Source: Evernia prunastri (taxonomy: Eukaryota > Ascomycota > Lecanoromycetes > Lecanorales > Parmeliaceae). Taken from it: DNA of 64,000 nt. This document shows, piece by piece, positions 11,978 to 23,260 of the stretch (position 1 is its first letter; each line of letters starts with the position of its first letter). The position numbers and the translations under genes were made by a program. Location: NCBI GenBank assembly GCA_003184365.1, contig NKYR01000033.1, positions 125,728-189,727 on the forward strand. The letters run 5' to 3'. Under the pieces are notes generated by a model. That model worked only from the letters and a program-made list of their open reading frames with translations. It ran no database searches and was not told the origin of the DNA.

Positions 11978-12855
11978 TCAAGATGTGCCCTTCTCTTCTC
12001 CCATATCTATCAACCTCCCAACCTCCCGGTAACCCCCTTCGGCATATACCAATCCTACCCCCTCTCCGCCCTCGTAGCCCCCCGACTCCACAACTCTCGC
12101 CACGACCAGCAGATGGTCTCCCACCATGACGCACTTATCTTCCAAAAGCCTGCACCGCATCCACCACGTTCCGCCCTTGCCCTCCTTCAACCGCCCATCG
12201 CTCTCCACAAACCCTTGCCAGAAATTGTCCTCGCGGATGACTCCCGTCCTGAACTGGCGCTTCACAAAGGCATCGGCGACCCGGGCGTCTTTGAGCCCGC
12301 TGGCGGTGAATTCTTTGGACGCTTCGATGGCGGCGTAGGTGTTCGAGGGGAGTCTGATGTTGAACGAGACGTAGGGTTTGGGAGTCAAAGTCACGGTGTT
12401 GAAGGAGGAGACGAGAAGGCCCTCGATTTTGGGCGGTGCGTCCGTATCATTCTCCTTTACCCCTGGTGCCGGTTCGTTACGCTGGTGTCCCGGCGTGGCA
12501 AATGTATCCTCTCGATATTGTCCGGCTGGCACACAGGATGTGATTACAGTGAGCGGATTCGGCGTGGAGCGCATCAGGTGTCGAATGTGAGCGGGGACTA
12601 TCGTCGAACAAAAAAATGTTAGTACTTAATCGACACGGTAGCTCCGATTGGCAGGGACGTAATACAATTGCGCCGAGCGGCGTAGCTTGGTTTCCGATAA
12701 TCATAGTCGGCCTCGTTCGGAGGAGGACCGATGCCCTCTGGGCCGTGCTCTTTCAACTGCTGAGAGGCGCTGAAGCTTCTCCTGTACGCGGCAGGCGGTG
12801 GTGGTAGGTGGCGGAGAAGACTCAGGGCGGAGGAGACGCCATGGCGCGTGGTCAT
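11978..12855 (-). CDS. Mitochondrial flavin reductase-like FMN-binding protein
   Basis: Two exons on the minus strand (12855-12666 and 12597-11978) join over a 68-nt intron with a perfect TACTAAC branch site, giving 269 aa. The first ~40 residues are rich in Arg, Ser and Ala, contain RRSFSAS and lack acidic residues early on, as in a mitochondrial presequence. The body reads as a flavin reductase-like (FMN-binding split barrel) domain: IRHLMRSTPNPLTVITS, LLVSSFNTVTLTPKPYVSFN, then a C-terminal strand VMVGDHLLVVARVVE. Such proteins bind FMN and reduce flavins or act as oxidoreductase partners; the substrate cannot be told. The region is GC-rich, so a long shadow frame exists on the plus strand (11933-12622). 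It is convergent with AFI1. The donor choice (phase 1, 12665) is the only one that keeps the frame with the observed branch and acceptor. Confidence 0.8.
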
Positions 12856-14150
12856 GGAGGGATTTGGACGTTGTGTGAGGAGTCATACCATGCTACGCAA
12901 AGCTGAAGACGTGAATGAAACTCTCTTCCACGATCAACGAACGTTTTGGTGATGGTAGTGGTCCGACTGTCAAAAGGGTTGTGCTTGGCGCCGAACCAAC
13001 GATAGTCTCCTATTCTATGATAGTACTCCTCTATCAATATTGAGGGTGGCCAAGAGCGACATAGGATTGCTAGGCTCTATCAATACTGTGCAATTTTACA
13101 TATCAACAGTAGTACGGCACAAAGGCTACTCTAAGCCTACAATCATGGCAAGACGTTCCTCATCCTGTTAGGTGAACATCTTTCATCAATCTTAAGACGC
13201 TTCTTCAGTCCTTCTACCGCTTTCTCAGACGATTTATGATCTTCTACAAGATCTTAGACGAGCTGAGGACGTTGATGAAAAAAGCCTCCACAGTTCTTGA
13301 GGCAGGGCTAGGGCTTCCATACTAGGCGTACCTTAGGTTAGCGCCGATCCTCTCCGCACATTTCTGGTATCTTGCCAGATACTCACTCCGTAGATAGTTC
13401 CATCATCATCATTACACACCATCACATCACAATAGATATCATTGTATTATATCATATACTTTCTTTAACTATATGATAACAACACATGAAGATCTACTTC
13501 CATCTAGATCCTACAGTGTAGCCGTTCTTTGACTACGTCTCTAAGCGCCACTGATCTCATTGCCTCATACACTCACAGTCTTCGAGTATCACTTGACGCC
13601 CCACAGTCCAATTCGATCCTTTCACTAGGCACTCGAATGCTCACTCCGCCTACTCCCCGCAATATCAGTCAAACTCAGCCTGATGTGCATCAAAACGAGA
13701 TCTGCATTGAACCGCATCGAAGGAGAAGAGCTGGAAGCAAAGCATCTGCAGCCGGAGCAGCTGGAGCAATAAGATAATACTGTGGAGAGCGCCGTCAACA
13801 GCAGTGTTGATGCAGGCATATTCTCAGCGATCTCAGTCACTCAGCAAGTCACTCCGCCAGCAACTCAGCCAAATACCCAACAAATCACTCAATCGGAGCC
13901 GGAGCAAGTTGAGCAAGCGAAGAAGCATGCGGAGAAGGAGGACGGCAACATGGACATGCTCTCTACCATTCCAGGCCAGGTTCCTACACAGATCTCCGGA
14001 GACATTGCCGCCCTCTGCATAGCACCACCGCTCTCCCTCTAGTCAGCCTGCATATTCCAGAGGATTGGGAGCCTACAGGGCAAGGATAGAATGCACATCA
14101 TTGACTGGGAATTAGGATCCTGGATCGAAATTCCAGGTGTTGCTACCATT
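12856..14150. other. Intergenic, probably repeat-derived
   Basis: No intact gene is seen. 13380-13510 is strongly AT-rich. 13529-14042 carries two short Gln/Thr/Pro-rich low-complexity frames separated by a stop and without a recognised domain. It lies directly upstream of an LTR-like segment, so part of it may be the interior of a decayed retroelement; I cannot identify gag, protease, reverse transcriptase or integrase. Confidence 0.35.
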
Positions 14151-14520
14151 TGTTAAGGGTAGTATATGATATGGTTCAATATCTATATTGTGGTGTGGTG
14201 GTGTGTAATAATGAATAATGGAACCATCTACCTGCTGTTCACTGGTGATATTTAATTCGTATTGGGTTCGATTCTTAATGGCGCTGGTACACGCTATGGT
14301 GTATTCCGTAGCGGTTTCTTACTTATTTTCTCCTGCCAGAAATGTGCGAAGTGGATCAACGTTATGCCTAATGTGGAAGCCTAACCCTGCCTCAAGAATT
14401 GTGGAGGATTAACACGAGGTAATAATTCTTCTTTCTTTCAAGAGTGTCAGCCATCTTTGAGCGAGTCTACCTATAAATATAGCTATTATAGGGGTTGAAG
14501 AATAAATCAATTTACTCTCA
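14151..14520 (+). mobile_element. LTR-like element (solo or remnant), 370 bp
   Basis: The segment begins TGTTAAGGGTAG and ends TTTACTCTCA, so it has the TG...CA ends of a long terminal repeat. Near the 3' end it has a TATAAATATAGC promoter-like motif followed by an AATAAA poly(A)-like motif, in the order expected of a Copia-type LTR. I see no 5-bp target duplication at these exact ends and no second copy in the window, so boundaries are tentative. It contains the AATGGCGCTGGTACA block shared with 3798-3862. Confidence 0.4.
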
Positions 14521-14652
14521 ATATATTACTTATTTTAGTTAGCGGCCGCGGCCTACCAGGGCTGATATTTGTTTCGAATCTACTTCTTAACCACGATCCA
14601 GTATCATCAAAGATTGTGTGAACTTTCCAACAAGTACAACAGACTGTCCGTC

Positions 14653-16621
14653 ATGGACCCACTCTCAGTGAGTGCGTCAGCTGTGGCGCTTATCACCATC
14701 TGCGTTCAAACTGTGAAGGTCTTGAAGCAGACAATCGAGACCATTCGGAATGCTAAGAGCTTCCTTCTAAGGCTCTTGAGCCAAACGGAACGCATCCGCA
14801 TTTTCCTGGAGCAACTTCGTGCCCTCACAATACAGCTCGGATGTCGAGCTGGCATTCTTTTGAACTTCAATGATAGCGGTCCCAAAGAAACGATCAACGA
14901 GCTTCATGACTTCGTTCAAAGTATAGCTCAGACTCCTGCGTTGATCAGGATCAAGGTACTGCTGAACCGAAGTACCGCTGATAGTTTTGTTGCGAGGCTT
15001 CATCGCCACGAAGAAGAAATCATGCAGACGTTGTTATCAGTCGCGGCGTAAGCCCCCAGCTGGAAATGATTGTTCTTGTGGCTGAGAACCCCGTCGCAGG
15101 TCCGCAGCGGTTAGGACGGAGGATGAGATCCGCCGAATACGCGAAGATGCCATTCTTCATTCTAGAATCACGGCCCCCTTCAGCTCCGAAGCACCTGTTG
15201 CCGTTGACGCCCCTGACCTTGCAGCCGATAAACTCAAGCCGAGAATCTCAGAAATGGAAAGTTCTGTGATAGGCTCTGTGGATAGTCAGAAAGAGTCTAG
15301 CATACCAAGTCATTGGGAGCCGGCCACGAATGATAGCTCTTCGTTGCAAATGTCAGACGCGCAGACACTGGCTGAAGAAGAATATGAGGATACAATACCT
15401 CAGACCAAGGATCAGAGCCATGTGTCACAAATTCCGAAGGACTCTCAAGACTTTTTGCAAAAGCACGACCCCGACTCAGCCATCTCTGAAGTAGATTTAT
15501 TCAGCAATGACGAGAGCATAGAAGAAGAACAGCTTAGTAAGCTTCAGGTCTGGTTTGGCGATCTCTCACGTGTCGGTTTTGACAAAAGGTATCTTGCGTT
15601 GAGAGACGATCTTTCAGATGCGGTTTACTACGGCCAATTCGGGACACTGTTCCAAGTATTAGCTGATGTGGAAGACGCCTACGCGCAGTCATGGGCAAAC
15701 GCACCACGTCTCAGTAAGCAGTGCCTTGTCTTTGGTGTCCTACAAGGGAATGATGTACTCGCAGGCGTCCGATCGCCGTGTCGATTGATGTGATAAAGGG
15801 ACTTCCTTCCACGAAACTGAATGTTGCAAGCTTGATTCGACCGCTGATACAGAGGTATCAATAGGCAGGACACCTCAGCAAGCGTCCGGATGGACCCCTC
15901 TTCATCAAGCTGTCTATATGAGAGCATCCAAGGACCACATCACCCGCCTAATTCGGGATTTTGGCGCTCTGCGTGAGACATTCTTCTTCTGCCTCCAATG
16001 TACCTCCTATCTCTCTACAATACTGCCACTAATCTCTTGCATCCAGGTCTCCTCCGCACTGCCTGGACCAGCCCATCCGAACTTCCTAATCGTAACATGA
16101 CCGCGCTTGAGATAGCTATGGCAAAGGGCCGCTGGGAACTCGTTGACGTGCTCAATTCGGAAGTTCTTTACCCCATTGCGCACCCCATTCTCACGACCCT
16201 ACAAACACACTTCCATAACCTCATTCGCACCAATCTATCTGCGCGTCCGAACGAGCTTGCCGTCCTGAGGCTCCCGGATCTTCTAGTACTGACAGAGTTG
16301 GAACTTCCCATGATGTGGTTCCCACTGAAGTCGGAGGGATCAACAGAAAGCCCGCGAATAGAAATGAGGGATTCGGTTCCCGATATTCGAAAAGAGAAGG
16401 CTCGAGAAAGGGTCAGGGTGAGACCCGATATTTCAAGATTGACTTTGCCTGAGGTTGGACCGTACTAACATGGCCATGCCGCGTAGGGATATCTCTATCG
16501 ACTAGATGGAACAGAGCTTCTTGTGAAGACTTTCAACATCGAACGGGAAGTGGTGAAGTTGTATCGGATTTCGGAAATCGGTCACTGTGAAATTGATAAC
16601 GCGATTGCTTTCCACGTGTAG
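14653..16621 (+). CDS. STAND-type N-terminal domain protein with ankyrin-like region
   Basis: Five exons (14653-15047, 15100-15734, 15853-15972, 16047-16417, 16487-16621) join in one frame of 551 aa. The introns are 52, 118, 74 and 69 nt; the second one's ends are the least certain. The N-terminus MDPLSVSASAVALITICVQT is the fungal STAND N-terminal module (PF17111-like helical domain). An acidic, Ser-rich linker covers about residues 170-270. One clear ankyrin-type motif, GWTPLHQAVYMRA, follows, then FGALR. The C-terminal part, including LTELELPMMWFPLK and the short last exon GYLYRLDGTELLVKTFN, matches a widespread fungal ankyrin-type family that has no NACHT. A role in signalling or non-self recognition is inferred only from the N-terminal module. 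The gene looks intact despite the LTR-like sequence upstream. Confidence 0.75.
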
Positions 16622-17099
16622 GTCCGTGACCTTGTAGGAGATATCAACCCACGGCCGCTACTCTCCCGGCACGTTCCTCCGCATTTCCATCACCTGCACC
16701 TCCATCTTCTCGAGATATGTATTGAGAAAATACAAGAGAAGGACGAGTCACCTAGTATACGAGATAATCTAGCGATTAACTTGGGCCATCCTCAAATCAA
16801 AGCTTGATCAAATTTATGATCGACTATGGCGAGTCGATCAAGTAGTGGTCTTGAGTACGAAGATATGCATATACGCAAGCATTGCAGACAGGGTCTACCT
16901 CTTCTCTGTAGAGCTCATGAAATGATGAAACAATCGTGGAAGGCGGAAGAGCCCAAGCGGTATTCAATGGCGTAACACTCCTTACTCAGTACTACACTTT
17001 AACTAGTATGTTGTCACCCTGCTAATACAGGCTACCGTAATAAAAGTTATCAATTACTAGATCCACAGATTAATTAATGCTTTAATTACATCCTACGTA
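16622..17099. other. Intergenic
   Basis: This is the 3' flank of the preceding gene, AT-rich toward 17030-17095. Nothing supportable is encoded. Confidence 0.5.
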
Positions 17100-17320
17100 T
17101 GAATCTAGACCGTGCTGGGGCAAGGAGCGTCCATCCACCTGCGCTGAGGAGCATGAACAATCTGGCCCGGGGCGTTGAGCAGCCAAGGCAAACATAAAGG
17201 GGCCGAAGAGTCGCATGGACAAGCACTGGCGTTGAGGGAAACGGGGCTGGGCAAAAAGCATGCTGATACTGCTGACGAGCATGAAAAAGCCGGCATCGGT
17301 GTTGAGCAGGCAAGGCAGCT
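17100..17320 (+). pseudogene. Kinesin-light-chain-type TPR relic
   Basis: Short reading stretches give LSSQGKHKGAEESHGQALAL and RETGLGKKHADT, which match the fungal TPR consensus in which each ~42-residue unit carries an EAEEMHRQALALRE-type helix and a GxxHPDT turn. Traces of the preceding and following units (GxEHP-ST, SMNNLAG and VLSxQG equivalents) are readable only after frame changes. There is no start, no splice structure and an AT-rich flank. It is a fragment of a larger NB-ARC/TPR or phosphorylase-TPR protein. Confidence 0.6.
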
Positions 17321-18127
17321 ACGTTTTTTGCAATGGTTTTGTACACGGCTATACTTGTTACGTATTCGTCTTTCATACCAATGGAGAGGACAGGATGTGA
17401 ATCAAACAAGATTTCATCGCTGGCAGCGGTATAATTCATTCTGCCTATCTATCAATCATATGACAGTCCTTTAATATTTGAAAATAGCAAGCGAGGCGTT
17501 TCAAATGTTGCCCCCTCCGTTTTCGACTCGCATTCCGTTTCTCCTTGCGCAAATGCCGCGAATTGATTTTCGAAGTGCGCCGTGTTCGGCAAGCTCGAAG
17601 ATTCTTCATATTTGTATAGCTGATATCGCATCCAGGAGCAGTAATTCACACCCGGGCCCGGAAGGCACCCCCCAGGTGCGCTATTCGGGTAGTCCCCGGG
17701 TACGGTATGAGTTACTGCCCCCCAACGTGATAGGTCGAGTAATCCGGGCTCATTCCTCATCAGGATAAGCCGCCTCGCCAGTACCTAGGCCCTCTCCAAG
17801 GCCTATTTCTTCTCCATTGACAAGAGATCCTCCAGTGTCTGGGGCCTGTTTCCTTGGAGGAACCTCGCCGTCCATCACCTTGGCCGATTTTGGGAGAGCG
17901 ATGTGCGTTGCAACATACCTCAAGTCACCCGTCCTGTCTACTCTGCCTACACTGCCAGCACTGCAACAGCCGCTCAAGCCTCGGAGTCAGAAACCACCTG
18001 GTTACCAAGCTCAGTGTTGCCGCCAATGACAAGGCGAAGTACGGTTCCTGTATTCAACCTCGGTCCAATCGCGAAGACTTGGTTGAGTTCGTATCCCAAT
18101 CGAGTGCTTGGAGGGCGAAACGGCCTC
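17321..18127. other. Intergenic, 3' flank of NACHT gene
   Basis: Minus-strand frames at 17452-17760 and 17750-17977 are open for 75-102 codons but show no family signal. One of them could be a 3' exon of the NACHT gene that ends at 18128; I see no decisive splice sites for that. Confidence 0.4.
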
Positions 18128-21100
18128 TCAGTTCAGGTATCGGACTTGATGAGGACTTGTCTTTCTGGAGCCGAATTTCTCGCTCGCCCAAAGCCTCATC
18201 TTGTCTCTCCTTTTCTCTGGCAGCTTTTTGCCAATTTTCGCCCGCAATGAGGCAACTTCAGCCGGATACTTTGCTCCGAAACCCTCCATGGCACCCAAAG
18301 TGCGTCTGCGAGCGTCATCCACGTCAGTGTTAGATCCTTTTAAATCCACATCATAATGCAGGAAGAGGTTCATGATCTGCAGCCACTTCCATTCGCCAAA
18401 GCCTTGTTTAGATGAGGCTTGAGCCCGGTTTAGGACATGCTCCCATACTGATCGTCGTCCCTCGAAACCAGATGTCTCGTTTGGATCTGCGCCGTGTTCC
18501 AAGAGAATCTGTGCCATTTCCGAGCCATGGCAACTTGGACGAACGGCAATGTCAAGCAATGTTATTTTGCGGATTCGGGCTTCCCGCCCTGATAGCTCAC
18601 GCTTAAATTGCTCACGGACAAATGGTTCCTGCTTGAAATATTCACGGACAAATGCGGGATCTTCCTTGAGGTTATCGGCGTCGAGATACTGGACGTAATC
18701 CAAAGTGATCCTTGCAAGGACGAATCGGTGGAGGCCACAGAAAATTGCCACATCTACGAAAGAGTAAAGGGTATTGGGGGCACCTGCAACATCAAGGAAC
18801 CAACTCCAGTGTCCACGATAATCTCCCGTCCATCGGATCATGTGGCGCGTCGTGATATCGTCAAGCTCTTCGAGTAGTTCGACATGTGCTTCGCCCGTAG
18901 TGTCTTCGGCCCGTTGTGCAAAGACCAAGGCATACAGAATAGGCTCTAACAACTCTTTCCTGAAAAGACCAAAGCCGAGGGGATTGCTGACAATTGGTCC
19001 CGCTACTTTGTACAGGAGTACGGTGGACTGGAGCAATGAAGTGCAAGGGTCGAAATCTGCACCAGTACGCTTCAGGAGCATACTCCAAACTGGTTTGCTT
19101 TCTATGAAGTCCCTCGCTGTACGGTGGAGGTATGCAACTTCCCAAGTAATCTTGGTTCGCAATGCTGCATTGGAATCTAGCGGATCGACTCGGTTCCAGA
19201 TGAATTCCGGAACTTCAATCATGCCTGCACACCACGTTTGTAAGCGACGTCTCATGGCGTCACACAACGACGATAGCTTCTGTGCGGTCCAGGTGTCTGA
19301 AGCTGGACTCGCCGGTACGCATGAGGTCCCCTCTATGGCAAGAGCAAGCAGCAGAACCGTGACCGGAGTTGTACGTTGGTCGTCATTGCGTTTCATGCTT
19401 TGCACTTGGCGTGCTGTCTGGACGAGTTGAAATACCTGTGACGCTCCTTTCAAATAAATTTTCTCTATTTTCGCCAACATATGGTGGTATAGTTCTTCGA
19501 GGTCCGCGGGAAGGACTTCTAATCGTGCGCGAAGGTCAGCCATACGGTCACTGTTGCTCACACCATCAAGCAATGACCTGACAACGAGCTTCACCCAAAG
19601 GAAAACGCCCTGAGCCTTGGTACAAATTTCTCTCTCAAAATCATGCCTTTGTAACGGCTCATTTTCTGCGATCTGCCGCATCTTCGGGTCATTTGTCAGG
19701 CGATCCATTACAAAACGCCTTATGTCTCCCGAGGTCAGATCTTGTAGGCGAAGTCCCGGTGATTCTCTAAAAGATTCCTCAAATATGAGTAGCGGACGAC
19801 TTGACAAGCATATTTTGATAGATCGTGACGACGCAAGACTTCTGAAAAGCTCTATTAGGTATTGGCGGTCATTCTGGTCATCATTGCCTTCAAACTCGTC
19901 TAAGCCGTCTATGAACAAGCATATTTTCAGTTGGAGATCCTCCATTTCGACCAATCGCCGCACTGCGTCCTGTAAACGGCGGAGTGACCAAGCATGCCGT
20001 GGATAGTCTCGCACAGCGTTCAGTGGCTGGTCTCGTAGCATAGCATGCTCTTCAGGGAATATTTGATGTATGAGTGCCGGTCGATGATGCAGGATCTGAA
20101 ATAGCAAGGAGCGGAGAAGACCAATTTGCGATCTTTGCTCCCGAGTGCCACTGTTCCAAAAGAAGAAAGTGGCAACCAACATTGGCGTGGTTCCGGACCA
20201 CTGCGACAAACTCTGCGAAGTCCTATTATCGTTGTAGATGTACTTCATGAGCGTTGATTTTCCGGAGCCTGCCTTCCCGTTAACCCAGTAGATACCATCA
20301 CCGTGTCGGAGCCACTCCACGAAATTGGTCCATGGCAAGGGTCGAATTTCTTTTCTCGGCTCTTCAAAAATCCATTCGAAGGTTGTATGATATGCTTGGG
20401 CAACCTCCTCCTGCCGGTTTTTCATCGTGGCGAACCCTAGGCTGTCAAGTAGCCATTTGCTGATGCTGTTCTCTTTCTCATCGATTCCCATCATCGTTGG
20501 CTCTTGATCTCCCAAGGTCTGCACATAAGATGCGGATGTCGCCTGACTGATCCCTTTCTGCTGTACTAAATCCAAGATCATTGCCCGTGTTTGCGCTTGC
20601 TCGCTGATGATCACTCCTTTTATCTCCTTCGTGTGCATTCGAAGAGCGGATGTAAAGACGGACCGGTTGAGGAGTAAAAGATCCACAATACGTTGAGCTG
20701 CCTCATCAAGTTTGTAGAAGTTCTGGGAGGCTCGGAAATTTGCGAGGTCTATGTTTCGTCTAGCCCAGAAATCAGTCTGTGCAAATCAATGTCATGGAGA
20801 ATGAGTAGAAATTACTTCATCGACACCAAGATTGCACTATCAAGCTCTGATATATACGCTTTCAATCGTTTCATAAGCGCGTCGAGTTCGTCCTTGGTCC
20901 ACATGATTTTCAGCGCCTGGCGAACACTGGTCCATACTGATCGAGGTTGACGCAACTTCATTGCTTTCAATCGACGTAGGATATCTTCGGCTATCATTTT
21001 GCATGCGTCTGCAATCTCCAGTAGTCGTCGGGACGATTTCGAGACCGAGTCTGACAAAGTTGATGGGCCCACTGAAGCTAGATGGTTCTCAAGGTCATGC

Positions 21101-21267
21101 ACAGTCCCGAGAAGCCGAAACGTTACACTCTCCATCTCCAGATTATCATCGGACATCCCAGATTCCGACGAATAAATGTCGTGAGCCTTTGCGGCAAGCG
21201 TGCACCCGAACTGAACAAATTGTACGACATTGCCAGCCAGGGACAATGCCGTAAAGGGATCGAGCAT
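18128..21267 (-). CDS. NACHT-domain STAND protein (NLR-like), ~1027 aa
   Basis: Exon 1 (21267-20816) encodes a fungal STAND N-terminal helical domain beginning MLDPFTALSLAGNVVQF. Exon 2 (20759-18128) continues in frame over a 56-nt intron with a GTAATT donor; an alternative donor/acceptor pair (about 20829/20770) also keeps the frame. The P-loop GKAGSGKS is near residues 312-319, Walker B FIDGLDEFEG near 432-441, and a sensor-like SSRP follows. The C-terminus has one recognisable ankyrin-type motif (AQILLEHGADPNE) and then a Lys/Arg-rich tail, so its repeat region is short. Proteins of this class act as nucleotide-switch receptors in fungal heterokaryon incompatibility and related responses; the trigger here is unknown. 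An upstream in-frame ATG at 21282 adds five residues. Confidence 0.82.
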
Positions 21268-21771
21268 CACAATGGCATGCAAAGAGGTCCTTGGTCAGTA
21301 TATGTTCGGAGTACCGCTCGCAGTCCAGAGACGTGAGAAATCCAGCTGTCGGACCTTGCCAGCGAGGCACGTAGCATCGCAAAGCAAGAAGATTCGTCCC
21401 CAAGCATGCTCACACTTGCATGTTAGCGGGATTTTTGCACAGCATCCTCAGCCTCATCTAGTCTCAAGCTGCAGCCGAGCTTGGCTCGATCTGCAGACAT
21501 GAGGCATGGGGAAAGATTAGCCCCCCTCATTGTTTTAGTGGGAATGGCAATCGTGTCAAAGCATTAGGGAGCAAAGATCAATGGCAGCAAAGAAGGTTTC
21601 AAGAGGAAGAAAGCAAAGAAGCAGCTGCCGAGAAACTAGGTATCGTCCCCCGTACAGTGTACGGGTAGGGTGAGCTTCGCTCTGTACTTGAAATAAGGTA
21701 CGGAGAAGGCTCGGTAAGATATTGTAATTTACCGTACCCGATCAGACGTCAATGCTAGTGCAATTATGTAA

Positions 21772-21826
21772 CCGATAACCGCCGAAAAGTTGACATATTT
21801 GTTATATTTGCCTCGGCGGTTATCGG
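21772..21826. repeat. Perfect 14-nt inverted repeat, foldback element
   Basis: The arms CCGATAACCGCCGA (21772-21785) and TCGGCGGTTATCGG (21813-21826) pair perfectly around a 27-nt AT-rich loop. Outside the arms, TACCGTACCCGATCA (21731 region) and TGATCACGGTA (to about 21840) are also partly complementary, so the folded unit may span about 21730-21840. Subterminal CGATAACCG motifs occur in some fungal hAT elements, but no transposase is present. Confidence 0.6.
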
Positions 21827-23156
21827 ATATGATCACGGTAGAAAACAACCATCGCTTGCAAGCAATGGTAATAATAAAAGCGTTTATTGTCTTTCATTCT
21901 AAGTTTCAAGTCTCACCCACTCAGTCTCATGAGTCCTAGTACCAGTGGCTTGGATGGACTCAATCCTTAGCAAGTACAGTATATCTCATCATCTGACCGT
22001 GAAAGCTTCGATCTTGTACCTTGGGAATGATGTATTTACTTTTCACGATCTATACTCAAGTGCCTCTGCTATGGACATGTCTTGACTATGGACGCGATGT
22101 CAATTCAATGCTGACAACGCGCTGAACACCACCTTGCCCGGCCGAAAACTGTGCCTCGGATGCCTCTTCGTACCCGTATTCCCCCAAAGGTATGTATGCG
22201 TTTTTCAGTGCGTCATGATATCCCCTCTTCGAGTCCACATTCCCATCCCAAGTTTGCCTTGGTATAGAAATAGAAAGTCGTACATTATGTTGAAAGCCTT
22301 CCGGATGTCAGTCATTGATCTCTGGTGGAAGGCTTCAATTAGAGCGCGAATCAACTGCATACCCATGCCAGCATCAAAAGATCTACAGAAGATCTGGCGT
22401 TAATGATTGTCATTGATGGATGGAAACAACGAGCTGCTGCGATCTACCTACGATCCTCTAAGGCCCAAGCTGATCTCGTTCACTTTGTGTAGAGGCGTGC
22501 GAAAGTAAAGAGAGTCGCCAACGAACTGCACAGCACGACCGTAGCCAGAATCTGCGGGTAGAGAGATGGCGGATTGATGAAGTTAGGCTCCATTCCTTGG
22601 GGAGGGATGCCTGCTGCTATTGTAGCTGCACTCGTCACGGTGTTTTTTGTTGAAGCTGTCGATGCTCAGCCAGACAAGTTGAAAGGTATTCGGCGATCTT
22701 GGTGTGCTTGCATCTTGTTGATGGCAGGGAACGACCATTCTTATGAAGGTAGGAAAACCCGACTTAGACAAGTTGCAAGTTGCACAAACTAGGAATATTG
22801 CCATTTCGCGCATGACCTTTTCCCCCTCCCTTTGGTTTGCATTATCCATCCATCTGCAAAGGTGTGACATGGCTTTCATTTTCGCATTAGAGCTTGCCAG
22901 CATGAGCGAATTAGTACCTAGCTATTAATTAATTGCCTACTAATAATGATAGGCATTGTAGCGGCTCACGAAGGGGTTAGTCAGTTCCCTACTCAAGCCG
23001 TTTGCCACTTTGCATTATAAGTAATTGTAAGTGTGTGTGGTGAGTGTGAATTGGAATATAAAAAAAAAATAGTGAGAGTAGGATCGGGACATCAAGCTTC
23101 AAGGTTGCATTGCATTAGAGTCTCCTTGCAGGCGGCTGGCTAAGGCTTAGGGGGGA

Positions 23157-23260
23157 CTAAGGTACCTTATCTTAGAGCCGTCGGGTCCGGTCCGGTACGA
23201 ATTACCCGTTGAAACTAAGGTAAAGAATAATAGAAGGTAAGATAAGGTAGTAAGGTACCT
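23157..23260. repeat. Imperfect inverted repeat with GGTACC motifs
   Basis: TAAGGTACCTTATCTTA at 23157-23174 is mirrored by TAAGATAAGGTA at 23238-23249, followed directly by TAAGGTACCTTA. Similar TAAGGTACC motifs are scattered elsewhere in intergenic sequence of this window. The arrangement is MITE-like; boundaries are uncertain. Confidence 0.45.

Noticed and set aside
11933..12622. 229-codon plus-strand open frame
   Set aside because: It overlaps the minus-strand flavin reductase-like gene, which has a recognisable domain, a presequence and a proper intron; the plus frame is a GC-rich shadow.
13529..14042. Two adjacent low-complexity plus-strand frames
   Set aside because: Gln/Thr/Pro-rich sequence with a stop between them and no domain; more likely repeat-derived.
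17452..17977. Two overlapping minus-strand frames downstream of the NACHT gene
   Set aside because: No convincing splice acceptor joins them to the NACHT frame and no homology is recognisable; mentioned only as a possible 3' exon.
18840..19430. 196-codon plus-strand frame
   Set aside because: Shadow of the NACHT gene coding strand.
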